Source: Valencia hispanica
Taxonomy: Eukaryota > Chordata > Actinopteri > Cyprinodontiformes > Valenciidae
Reading direction: 5' to 3'
Length of the DNA: 64,000 nucleotides
NCBI GenBank assembly: GCA_963556495.2
Contig: OY747703.1
Span: 30,342,796 to 30,406,795, forward strand
Below, piece by piece: positions 43,650 through 54,300 of the stretch; position 1 is the stretch's first letter, and each line of letters begins with the position of its first letter. The translations under genes were made by a program, and so were the position numbers. The notes beneath the pieces are model-generated. The model saw only the letters and a list, made by a program, of their open reading frames with translations, did not search any database and had not been told where the DNA came from.

Positions 43650-44545
43650 TAATGTATCTACCTCCCTTTGGAATCAGTCTTTAACCCCACTTTTCTTAGA
43701 CTGCTTTCCCTATATCTAGTAATGGTCACTGCTTTTTACAATGGGTTAAGTGTATCTAACTCAGTCTCTACAGCCATTGGTGTGGTCAAAAGTACCTGGA
43801 ATGGCCCCTTCCACCTGGGTGATGACCAATTTTCTGTTTACAGCTTTTAATCAGGATCCAGTCACCTACTTTCAGCTCACTTCTTCCTGTAGGAATATAG
43901 CATCATCTGGCATATGATTAGTTTGCATTTACAACTCATGTACTTATCAGTATTTTGATCATGAAAACCCACCAGATCTTAATCAAATTGTTTTTTTAGA
44001 AGAGAGTAAACCAATCTAAGGAATTCTATATCTACGGCCATCGATTATTTCAAATATAATTAGGCCAATATTCAAATTTTGTCCCGTTTCTTCCATCATT
44101 TTTTAAATTTCAATTTGCAACATTTTATCATAAAGTCATAAATAAGTTTGTAATTATTCGTCTTATTTTAATATACAAACTGTGGGAAGGATAAGGTCTC
44201 ATCAAATTCGTTCAATTACTTGGTGTTATATTCATATATAACTTTATCATTACCAAACAGTATCTCCAATTCTGTTTAGTCTTATCCATGGCCCTTCTTA
44301 ATCTGCTTTTAGAATCCAATTGTCTCTTAAAAATGATCTCTAATATTTGTCCTATTTTATTAATTATTTAATTCACAAAATGTGTTCCGTTACCACTATA
44401 GATCATTTGTGGATATCAAATCTAGGCATTATTTCTCTAAACAACATTTCTGCAACAGTTAGTGTATCTAAATGTTTCACCGTTAACATTACAAATCCAT
44501 TAGGAGAAATTATTATCTTTTCTTACTAAATAGAGCTTCTTCAAT
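43650..44545 (-). pseudogene. ERV-A integrase remnants
   Basis: At 44400-44540 the minus strand reads LTVAEMLFREIMPRFDIH, part of an integrase core. At 43650-43860 it reads ELKVGDW, then WKGPFQVLLTTPMAVE, the C-terminal domain. Between them the reading is lost to stops. Confidence 0.7.
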
Positions 44546-44679
44546 ACAGCCTTCGTTTGCTCAAAGCTGTTTCTTAATTTTATATGAGAAGCTTTTCTTT
44601 TTTCCATGTCTGACACACTTCTTGTCCATGAACTAATCAGTTTGATAATTGAATTGTCCGTAAAAAAAATGCTTTAATT

Positions 44680-45060
44680 AGTTTGCCACTAGAGGTCGCC
44701 ATACCTCTGTTCCCCATTGTTGGCCAAATGCCAAAAACATGCAAAGTTCAATTTGAATCTTCTGTTAGCAATAATATGATTATTTTATCTTCATCCGATT
44801 ACAAACTTCAGTTAAAACTTTAATTTTTCTCTTTCCAAGTAGAACAATTCTTTGGTAGCTGTCCCGTTTCAAGAATTTTATGAAAATCTAAAATTTTAAT
44901 TATTAATTTATCCCCTACAGAGAACATGCCCAACTTCAAGTGAAATAGGAAATCTCTTCCTAACAAATTAGAAAATAATTCTCGAGATAATATGATTAAC
45001 ACAACAGATTTTTCCTGTAGCAAAATCTATTATTTTTATTTCATTTTTCTAACAACTCAA
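44680..45060 (-). pseudogene. ERV-A protease C-terminal remnant
   Basis: FSNLLGRDFLFHLKLGMFSV, with the LLGRD motif near the end of retroviral proteases. The catalytic Asp motif further upstream is not recognisable. The same sequence with few differences occurs in ERV-B at 61634-61825. Confidence 0.7.
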
Positions 45061-47707
45061 TCTCATTTTTAGTGAAAAACAAAATTCCAATTTTTTTTTT
45101 CTCTCCATCTGGCTTCACTAACTTCCTACCATTTTGTCAATGAGATAATCAGCAACTGATATTTCCATAACAAAACATCACATCTCTATTCCTTGCTCTC
45201 TGCTTATCTGCTCTTTCATAAAGATTCTACAAATTAGCTTATTGTTATGATTATATGTGGAGGAGTCTGTTGCTAGATGCCCAAAAACATGGTACCATTC
45301 TCAGCTGATATTGGGGCGAGGGCCGGCATCTTCTCCCAATCTCAGGTGTAGGTCCAGACATCTTTCCTGCTTAATCAGACCCTTAATTTTGTCCCATTAG
45401 CAACAACTCCATTGAGTGTAAATATTGAAGTGCGCTTATACTCAGTGTCCTACGGTAACAAAAGTTGAATTTTGGAGTGCGTTATTGCATTCTTTACTAC
45501 GGTAATCCCATAATGAACATTTCTTCTCTTTTTTTCAGTCTCTAACCCAGCGCATTACAAGATTGTTTCCTTTCAACATGTATCTTATCTGTCATTAAAA
45601 TGTTAGAAGCAAACATCTGAAGCTGCCGCTTGTTACAAAGAATAAATTCCCGTAGCCACCCAGCTGCTACCCCACAGGACCTGTAGACATCCGCCTGTAT
45701 TTCAAAATAAAATCACTCTGCTCATAATCCGTCATTTTTAAACCATTTCTTTTCTACTATATGAGAGATCTCACAGACATCCCATGAATATCATTAAAAA
45801 TATTAAGTTTTTTATTATTATTATTATAGAGTAAATGTTGCCGCTGCACTTAAGAATTCCCAACCTTTTGTATTGAGCTGCACGCAGCTAAAACATCCCC
45901 CTCATTATCAGCTAGCGGGGGGAGGTGTGTGTGTTCCTTCTCTTCTGCCTTCCGGCAGTTGGATAACCTTTAACAATTTTGAAACGCACGATCAATTTGG
46001 TTTCAAACAAGTCTTTCTCAGGAAGTCCATTTTACCGATTTCTGTCGCAACCCATCACAGTTGGTTTGTTTATTAAGAGAACAACTAACGACTCATTGTT
46101 GAGGGATAGAAGGGAGGGGGTCTTGTTTATTATCAGAACAGCCCTACCTCGAGGGGAAGGGGGTCGCTTGTTTGAGATAATTCATTTAGATCACAGTAAA
46201 GTTTACCTTACTCTTGATAGGATTTTTTAAAATATGGAAGTGAGTTTTCTCTTTTATTTTATTTTTCTTTCGGCGGAACTTTAGGAGAAAACAAAGTTTA
46301 AAACATTTGTTATCCTCCCGAGTGCTAAAAAACACATCTGCTTCACGCATTTACCCCTCCTTTTTCCCCTTCTTCGCTCCTTCAATAGGAATTCCTTTGT
46401 TTGAGACGCCAAATGTCTATTCTTCAATTTTGATCTTTTTTGTTTTATTTTATATCGCAAGAAGTGCGCGAAATTACTCAGCCAATAGTCCTTCAAATTC
46501 ATAATCGTTATTTATTTTAAAGAAATGTTGTATTGTCTTTTCTCTTACATAAATATTGCATCTCCTTTAAATCTTCTTTGCTATTTTTTCCCCATATTTC
46601 GATAAGTTACATATTACTGTTTTTATTTTTCATTTTTAAATATTTATCCTTCCCCGTGTTAATGAAGTGAATTCAGCTTTTATTTCTCTTTTATCTGATC
46701 TATTTATCTTATCGCAGTGTTATTTACTCAATTTTCTAACCATGAGACTCCGTTCAGCCTTCAGCTGTTTCACCATTGAAATCTCCATTCACACACACAC
46801 ACACACAGTCACACAACCGGTTTATCACACATTAATATAATTATGTATTTATTATCATGCTTTTTCATTACTAGTATTATTATTTAGATATTATTTATCA
46901 TTAGGCCTATTTCTAATTGAGATCCCAGACCTCTGCGCGCTTTGGAGTCCAACTCCTTTAACATGAATTTTCATTGTGAGATCCCGGATCACCACGCAAA
47001 GATCCCCGATCTTTATTTGCAAAACACAAACTTGCATTACCAAGGTCCCGGACCTAGTTATTTCTTCTCTCTTATTTTTATTTCTTTAACGCATCAAATT
47101 TTTACTCACTGGCTGTTGTCCCTGTGAAGGAAGACCCCATCCAACTGTTGCTCCGGGAGAAACCCCGGATCTGCCGGCTTCTTTTTTCTTTTTTTTTTTT
47201 ACCTAACGGTGGGGTGGAGGACTTTGATACTGGTTTCGAACCAGGTTATGCACGGACTCTCAGCAGCCTGCGGTTCCTCCCGGAGATCCAGTCCGATCTG
47301 AGATCCTGGTCAAAGGAACAAGAAATGCCAGGGTTAAAATCGCTCTCTGATCTCTGGGTTTTCTTTTTTTAGACATTCTGTGGTTTCTCAATCCACGAGC
47401 TGATCCCACTCAGCCTTCTTCGTGTCCAACACTCAAGCTTTCAGTAAGAAGCGTCCTAGCTTACCTTAGGGCCGGCCACACCCTGAGTTTACCGACCCGG
47501 TCGGCGTCTATTTAACTCAGCAGAAACAGATATCAACATTTACTGGAGAACTACAGACAGAACATACTTTTAGATTAGTCAATTTTGCGCCTCGTGTGTC
47601 AGCACTTACCAAATAACTTCAGGCCTGGGTCACTTCCGTCCTCCGATCTCCAGTATCTGTTAATCACAACAATTTCCAAACTCACGTTTTCCTTTGCTCC
47701 TTTAGAA
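45061..47707 (-). other. ERV-A leader and gag region, degraded
   Basis: 2.6 kb without a convincing gag motif. 44680-46915 is shared with ERV-B (61540-63585), including a CA microsatellite (46793-46807). 46920-47110 repeats a GAGATCCCGGATC-like phrase three times. Open frames (46281-46502 and 47124-47372) are short. Confidence 0.5.
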
Positions 47708-47725
47708 ATCACTTCGGGGTCACCA
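47708..47725 (-). promoter_or_regulatory. Primer binding site, Trp-tRNA type (ERV-A)
   Basis: In the minus sense TGGTGACCCCGAAGTGAT, one mismatch from the complement of the tRNA-Trp 3' end (TGGTGACCCCGACGTGAT). It is three bases from the LTR end, the expected position. Confidence 0.9.
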
Positions 47726-47728
47726 TAT

Positions 47729-48149
47729 TGTTGAGAAGATGTTTTCACTCTAATTTAAAGCCTATCTTAAAGGAACAGACACATTTAATTTATGACCCTG
47801 GGCTCTCTCTGAGCTCTCATTTCACCTTCCCGCGTGCTCGTTCATTTCTGTAAAAAGGAGCAATAAGAACAACAAACAACAAATATATATTTTAACAGTG
47901 AGACGTCGTTCACGGGACTCAGTTCTAGTAACTGAGCACAGCTTTATCTCATCTTAAGGTTTTTATTGAAACAAGTTAAAAAGAAACTCCTCCGACATAG
48001 ATCTTCGTTCACAGAATGGTCACAGCTTCTTCACACAAGGCACACAGGATGTACCACATTCCTCTTGATTGTTCACGGTTTCTAAGTGTTGCCACATGCA
48101 CTACAGAATTAAACCCTCATACAACATTAACAGAATTTCTATCTCTTCA
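47729..48149 (-). repeat. ERV-A 5' LTR
   Basis: 421 bp with TG...CA ends. In the minus sense AATAAA lies at 47962-47967 as a polyadenylation signal, and an AT-rich ATATAT element is upstream of it. It is followed outside by GTAT (48150-48153), then by the intron of the MADF gene. Confidence 0.93.
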
Positions 48150-48246
48150 GTATGTTTACAATGAATTAACATAGGCAGTTATGTTAATTTACTTATGTTG
48201 TAATATAAGCATTTATTTTAATGTTTACTAATAAACAGTAGGTATA

Positions 48247-48737
48247 CAGTGGTCCCTCGCTATAACGTGGTTCACCCTTCATGCTGTTTTGTTGATTTCT
48301 TTATAGCACAGCACAATTTTCCAGGGCATTGCGTTCTGTGTCCTGATTGATTGGAGGCAATTGTCAATCTCATCCGTGTCGTGACTACTGCGCTTGCCAA
48401 ATTTATGATGTCTGGTTATGAGAATCTTCTCATCCAGTAGAAAAAAACAGCACCAAAAACTACCCATAACTATGTTCCTCACTCGGAAAGAGACACCTGC
48501 TCCAAGACCTTCAGTGGAAAAAGACGCACCAGAGCAGCTCACGGACAAAGAAACCGCAGCAAATTAATACTTAAAAAAAAAATGTTATCTACGATGGTTT
48601 GAACTTTGACAGTATTTAAACTAGTGAGAACTGTGAGTAAATGTTAATGTATGTCTGAGAAAAGTGTATAAAGTTTGTGGCGAGGGGTTTTAAAGTTATT
48701 TTAGAACGTAACCCCTGCAATAAACGAGGGACCACTG
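48247..48737. mobile_element. pogo/Tigger-like MITE
   Basis: CAGTGGTCCCTCG at the left end and CGAGGGACCACTG at the right end are perfect 13-base inverted termini, bounded by TA on both sides (48245-48246, 48738-48739). Tc1/mariner-pogo elements duplicate TA and have CAGTGG ends. The interior (491 bp) has no transposase, only a short open stretch. It lies in the intron of the MADF gene. Confidence 0.88.
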
Positions 48738-48802
48738 TATATAATTTCTCTATGACTATTAGTATCAACCTGTTGACTTAACATTTAATATTGGCTTGAC
48801 AG

Positions 48803-48883
48803 AGTCAACTGATTCTGCAGGAGTAGAGCCGTCCCCTGTTGCTTCTCCTGGCTCCCCAGTCCCTGCTGCTGCTGCTGCACCCA
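48803..48883 (+). pseudogene. MADF/BESS protein gene, exon 3
   Basis: After the acceptor TTGGCTTGACAG the frame in phase with exon 2 reads STDSAGVEPSPVASP, then VPAAAAAP, a low-complexity linker. The end is uncertain; GTGTGT at 48884 could be a weak donor. Confidence 0.6.
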
Positions 48884-49111
48884 CATGTGTGTGAAGGAAA
48901 TTGTAGCAACCATAAATGTACCATGTATAAATCAGATGTACAGCAACCACTGATAGCTTTTAACATTCACATTAACTCACTTTTTGTGAATAGTTACCTT
49001 TACTAATAATCTACTACCAGTCCCATTATAGCCTGTTTTTACCATGTTGAAAATGAAAATCTAGTAGTAGCCTTATCATTACTGTGTGTTGTTTTGTGCT
49101 TTGTTTTACAG

Positions 49112-49371
49112 GCCCACAGAGGAGGAGAGCACCCAGGCGGACGAGGGACGGGTCCCAGGACGGTCGGTCTGAGGTGGAGCTGACCATCCTGGCGTGCCTC
49201 AAGAGGCCATGGCAGTCTCCAACTGAGCTCTTCCTCCTCAGCCTTGTTCCTGCTCTGGAGAGCATGCTGCCTCGGACAAGAGAGTTCGTCAAATTCCAAG
49301 TTCATAAATACATTTTTGAAAACACCACAGCTGTGTTAAATCTGGAACCATTGGAGCCTAGTAATCAGTAG
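49112..49371 (+). pseudogene. MADF/BESS protein gene, exon 4 with BESS motif
   Basis: The acceptor TTTGTTTTACAG is followed by PQRRRAPRRTRDGSQ, LACLKRPWQSP and the BESS motif ELFLLSLVPALESMLPRTRE, with FVKFQVHKYIFE, a short protein-interaction helix pair that follows MADF domains. Stop TAG at 49369-49371. AATAAA at 49561-49566 is a plausible polyadenylation signal. The exon is intact and open, although exon 2 is broken. Confidence 0.78.
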
Positions 49372-49771
49372 TTTTGATTAAAACACGAGGCAGCAGGCTC
49401 TCCAGGGCAGGAACAACGCACTTTTCTTCTTCTCCTTCCAATGACCCTGAGGCTCTTCCACCTCCTAAGCATGGTCCTTTTTATTCCTGCATCTGTCTGT
49501 AAATTGTTATATTTTTCAAATTTTTTTGTTTCTGTTTGAGATTTGTTGAATATTTTTTCAAATAAATTTAGATAATGACTAAATGTCTGTTAGTTCTACT
49601 ACACAACAAATATTGCCACACAACTTTATTTATACATTATGTAGTGTTCAATGAATATAATACAAATCCAAAAATATACTACTATATAGGAACACAACAC
49701 TGTGAAGACAAGAGAATAAAGAGAGGTTTGTTCATGTTGGAGGCAAGCTCTATTTATTAACAAAATAATAA

Positions 49772-50030
49772 ATGATTGGTAAAATTGATCTGGACATGCT
49801 TTCCATCTAGAGCTCCACAGCAGAGAGGGAAGTTCCACCGCTCCTGGAATCCCTCTGCAATGGACCGCCAGCGTTCAGTGGAAGTAACAGCCATTTAGTC
49901 CTCCACTAGACAGTCCCAGATGGCCATCGCTACCTGGGGGACGATCTGGCACACTGAGGAGACACCATCTCGGAAACTAGATGTGATGGTCCTATAGGAG
50001 TCTCCGGTGGCAAGGAACCTGGAGAACATT
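49772..50030 (-). pseudogene. PIF/Harbinger transposase fragment (HARBI1-like)
   Basis: The transposase cuts and joins element ends at 3-bp targets. The minus strand reads RFLATGDSYRTITSSFRDGV, CQIVPQVAMAIWDCLVED, then a TAA stop, then RWRSIAEGFQERWNFPLCCG and ALDGKHVQIN (first catalytic Asp). The C-terminal half with the other two acidic residues is absent, and one stop lies inside. It faces the MADF gene, as in two-gene Harbinger elements. Confidence 0.85.
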
Positions 50031-50560
50031 ACTTAAAAGTAGTATTATCTGTACTGTAGTTACAAAAGAAATGATTCACATTCAAAAATACTTTCTTGAT
50101 CTCAGAGCGAAATTACACAATATATAAATATTAAATAAAATATTTTATAATTATATGAATAATCATATAATATATAGTTAATATTATACAAAACAGTCTG
50201 TTCTGTCTTAACTTTGCCATATCTTTATTTGATTGCTAGCAACTTTTACAACTACAGTGTGCCAATTATAGAGTCTGACAGCTGCAGGCATTATATACAA
50301 ATATTATACTGGTTCTATACCAGAAATAAACCAGGTCTAAATTAAACTAAATCAGGACTTTATTAGATATACATTCTGAGTATCAATAGAAATATTATAA
50401 ACAGTGGCCTCCCTACCACAGTTTGCTATCAGTAAACACCGACAGCATACACTGATAGCATAGCATATAGCATACGTATCGAAAAAGGACTACCGTATTA
50501 TACATGTATTATACACTTTTACTAACCGCAGGCAGATAGACAGGCGCTCAGCAGGTTGGA
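50031..50560. other. No recognised gene
   Basis: AT-rich. It may contain the upstream part of the Harbinger transposase gene and the missing right terminus, but no clear terminal repeat was found. Confidence 0.4.
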
Positions 50561-50564
50561 TTGA

Positions 50565-51260
50565 GCGCCTGTAGTTGGTGTTTTGGCGGGCGATGGTTCA
50601 AACTTTGGTGTGCGGGATGTTTTTTGATGCCTTGGTGTGAAATCACCGTAAGACATGCTCTACTGTTTCTGGCAGATTACAAGTTTTGCAGTTTCCTGAA
50701 TTATGTTTTCCTATTAACTGCAATGTTTTCTTTAGTTCTGTGTGTCCCATTCTTATTCTTGTAAAAATTGCCTCTCTTTCCGAAATCCTATTACCCGCCG
50801 ACCCTGACCAACCTCAGCAAAAACCTTATCCCCTCATCCCATTTATCTTGCAACAACTTTTTAACATGTTTCTTAATCACTGACTTAGCCTCTGATATTG
50901 ATACTTTACATTGAATAGATACATTTGTCGCTTTCAAAGCCTGTTTAGCAAACTTGTCTGCCATCTCATTACCAACCAAACCTACATGAGCTGGAACCCA
51001 AACAAACTTAACATACGTCCCACCATTTTGGATACTGTGAAGCAAAGTCAGTATCTCACACACAATATCATACTTTTCACTTAAGTTACTTGATTTAAAA
51101 TTTTCTAAGGCCGACAGCGAATCTGAACATACAACTGCTCTTAGCGGTTTAATCTGCTCTACCCACTTAATCGCCATCACAATTGCTATCAGCTCTGCTG
51201 AGTACACTGAAAATGATCCGAGACTCTTGCAGGAAACTTGATGTCAAATTCTGGTATCAC
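50565..51260 (-). pseudogene. I-clade (Nimb-like) LINE: RNase H and C-terminal region
   Basis: Only I-type LINEs carry an RNase H domain. The open frame 50791-51207 shows YSAELIAIVMAIKWVE (Glu), CSDSLSALENF (Asp) and WVPAHVGLVGNEMADKFAKQ (His and final Asp), so the catalytic residues of this part look preserved. Downstream in the minus sense comes RIRMGHTELKKTLQLIGKH and CKTCNLPETVEHVL, the usual C-terminal cysteine region, in other frames. The first RNase H strand with its Asp lies at 51266-51320 (HIFTNGSKQ, Asp replaced by Asn). Confidence 0.9.
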
Positions 51261-53720
51261 CTATGCTATTGCAATTTACCTGTATCTGGTTGCTTTGATC
51301 CATTAGTAAAAATGTGAACACACTCATAATGGTTATCCACATATCTCATAGCCATTTGTCCATTATACCCATTATATTTTCTACTCTTCTCATGCAAAGT
51401 TGTATCAACATCTGGGACCGGTAGCAGCCATGGTGAGTGCGGTGGATAAACTACAGATGGACTAAACTCAAATTTCTCTATGGCTGCTTGCTTTACCTTT
51501 CCATGCACACTTGAACTGAATGACTCTCAAAAAACTTTTAGTACACTTTTAGTTGGATGGTCTTCCTTAGCTCCCTTTAAGTGAGCATAGTATGTCAATA
51601 ATATTTGCAGTCGCCTCAACTCAAACGGCATTTCCCCTTCTTCAACCTGAAGTGCAGAAACAGGGGAAGTTCTCATCGCTCCTGAACACAACTTGAGGGC
51701 CACACCTTGAATAACATCAATCTTCTTTAATTCAGACTTTGCTGCAGACCCATAAGCCAAGCACCCGTAGTCAACAATAGACCTAATTAATCCGACATAC
51801 AACCTTTTCATTGAAGTCATGTCTGCTCCCCACTCCTTATTGCACAAGCACCTAATTATATTGATAACTTTTTTACAATTGTCTACCACCTTTCCAATAT
51901 AATAACACCAGGTAAGCTTAAAATCAAAATGCATATAAAAATCTCCTAAAATTTTATCTTTCCAGATAGCTACCATACAATTGAAATTTAAACCTTTCCT
52001 CATTTTCCTTAGACGAGAAAAACACAACCATAGTTTTCTCAACGGAAAATCTGAACTCCCACTTCCCAGCCTATTCTTCAACAGAATCGATAGATTTTTG
52101 TAATGTTTTAACTGTGAATTGAACATTTTTACACCTTTTCCAGAGAGCGCCATCATCTGCAAATAATGATTTACCTATACTATAATCAAGTGTATCATAT
52201 ATATCATTTATCATAACAGAAAACAAAATTGGAGAAATATCACTTAATTGGGGCACCTCATTTTCTACAACTAAACAATCAGAGAAGCTACTGTTTATTC
52301 TCACCTATATTTGCCTATTGTTTAAAAAAATCCTTAAACCAGTAGTACATTTTCCCATCTATTCAAAACCTTCAAATTTTAATTAGCACACCAACCTTCC
52401 AGAGCATATCATATGCTTTTTCCACATCAAACAATATTGCATCAACTACCTCCTTACACACCTGGGCCTTTCTTATATCACTTTCCAATTTAATAGCTGG
52501 GTCAATAGTTGACCTTCCTTTCCTGAACCCACTTTGAAACAGCGATATCAAATTTCAAGACTCACCATAAAAGGTAAATCTTTCCACAATCATTCTTTCC
52601 ATTATTGTACCCAGGTGGGATGACAGAGCAATTGGTCTATATTTTGAAGCCACAGTAGGATCTTTCCCTGGCTTTCTTATTGGGACAATGACAGCCATCT
52701 TCCAGTTCTTTAGAATTTTCCCCTGCTCCCACACCTTATTAAATAACCCCAGCACAATATTAAGAGCTTCATTGCTAAGATGTTTAAACATTGCATAACT
52801 TATTCTATCTTTTCGGTTACCTTTGCCCTATTTATATACCCTTTTTTAGTTCATTTACTGAAAAACGTGCATTCAAACTGCCAGCACCGTACTATACATT
52901 TTCTAAGAGATATTGCTATTGTCTTCTGGTTGCTTCTCTCTTTCATCATCAGTGAAGTTGAGACTACTATGAACATTAGCTTTGACCATTACCACAGCCT
53001 TATTTTCATCCTTCACTGCCACCGTCTCACCATTCTTAAGGACTGGATAACTCTAAGATTGTCGTACCCCACTCATTTTTTAACAACTCTCCAGACATAA
53101 TTTACCGAGGTTTGTCTTCCTATAGTGTTACAATACTTTATCCAGTTATAGTTTTTTACTTTCCTGATTATTTTCCTTATCTTAACAAGCTCTCTTTTAT
53201 ATTCCAGATACTTCTGAAGGCTTAAACGTTTTTTAAAATCTTTAAATGCTTTATTCCTACAATTTATTGCTTGCGCACAATAATCTGTCCACCAAGGTAC
53301 CAGCTTCCGCTCTTTACTTCCTGGCCTTGACTCCGCAATTGAAGCTTTAGCAGCCTATACTATAGCTATACTAACATTTTCATTAAACTCATCCACATCA
53401 TCTATCAAATCAAATCAAATCAAACTTTATTTATAAAGAGCTTTTCATACAAGAAATTGAATCACAAAGTGCTTTACAGATTAAAATGACGCCACATAAA
53501 CCACATTCCCATCCCTCCTCCACAGATTTAAAAACATGGTCACAGATATACCCCCCTCCCCCCAACGCAACTCCCATGCACACACACAGTTAAAAGCAAC
53601 AGGTAAAAAGGACATTAGACCGAGTGCTACGGAACTTATCACCTCAACCTGGCTAATGTTCTTTTCACTTATAAATGTAAACATTGTCCATTCAGCTTTA
53701 CTAAAGTTCCACCTTTATGT
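51261..53720 (-). pseudogene. I-clade LINE: endonuclease end and reverse transcriptase
   Basis: Minus-strand reading from the top: WTMFTFISEKNISQVEV (53650-53690), then after a repeat insertion VPWWTDYCAQAINCRNKAF (about 53270-53320), then RT blocks WKMAVIVPIRKPGKDPTVA and YRPIALSSHLGTIMERMI (52590-52720). Next come PILFSVMINDIYDTL with SLFADDGALWKRC (catalytic FADD, about 52160-52240) and the thumb region with FFSRLRKMRKGLNF (about 52000). 51527-52162 continues with KVVDNCKKVINIIRCLCNKE and MTSMKRLYVGLIRSIVDYGC. Frame changes occur near 52310-52550 and 52070. The endonuclease catalytic part is missing. Together with 50565-51260 this is about 3 kb of one element. Confidence 0.88.
53405..53632 (-). 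repeat. Retroposon-tail repeat, copy 2, inserted in the LINE
   Basis: CAAATCAAATCAAACTTTAT, then AAAGTGCTTTACAG, ACCCCCCTCCCCCC and GGACATTAGACCGAGTGC, the same family as 30125-30500. LINE coding sequence reads on both sides, and TATCA flanks both ends as a possible duplication. Confidence 0.8.
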
Positions 53721-54300
53721 TAAGATATCTTAAAATTGGCTTTGTCGTTTCTTTGTCCTCCTCCTGATTGAGCCTGATGAGCTACAGCTGTGGGAGTGCA
53801 CCAGCCAGTCACACCCTGCAATTAGGGAAGGCAAGACACAGACACACACCAACCAGTGCACAGCCCTGTGAACATGAGACATTTTTTTTCTTAAAAATTG
53901 AAATTCTAATTTGAAAAGTGCTGTTGATATTTGCTTAGGTTGTCTTTGTCTATTATTAAAATAGGATTCATTAGCAGATAAAAAATTGTCTTCAAAAAGT
54001 AGAGTAAAACCTTCTTGTCTTATTAGTCCTGTATAGCAACACAATTCAGCATGGGTTTGAAGTTATTTGATCACATGACCTGAAACCCATTGTGGAACAA
54101 AATCCATGCTTTTTCTATTAAAATAATAATGCAAAATAGAAGATCAATAAAAATCTCACCAAATCTGGTGTGTCTTATTAGTCTTGTGTAGAAACATAAT
54201 TTGGCATTAATTCTGAGTGTTTTGTTCACCAGAAAGATATTGATTTTCCAGTTTGGGGTTTCTTTACGGTTTTTCAACAGCCTGGAATTTGATGATGGTC
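53721..54300. repeat. Dispersed-repeat scrap and a local duplication
   Basis: 53755-53860 (GAGCCTGATGAGCTACAGCTG, CCAGTCACACCCTGCAA) matches 8760-8850 and 1935-1990. CTTATTAGTCCTGTATAGCA at 54018 recurs as CTTATTAGTCTTGTGTAGAA near 54175, a diverged duplication about 158 bases apart. Confidence 0.5.

Larger units (their letters stand above)
40541..48149 (-). mobile_element. ERV-A provirus, two LTRs, degraded interior
   Basis: A complete provirus outline in the minus sense: 5' LTR 47729-48149, primer site 47708-47725, interior of about 6.8 kb, polypurine tract 40963-40980, 3' LTR 40541-40962, with a GTAT duplication outside. The interior has a protease end (about 44820-45023), a piece of integrase core (about 44350-44540), an integrase C-terminal piece (about 43650-43860) and an env start (about 43560). 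The RT and RNase H are missing: only 300 bases separate protease from integrase core. The 46.8-47.7 kb leader/gag region has no clear gag motif. Confidence 0.88.
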
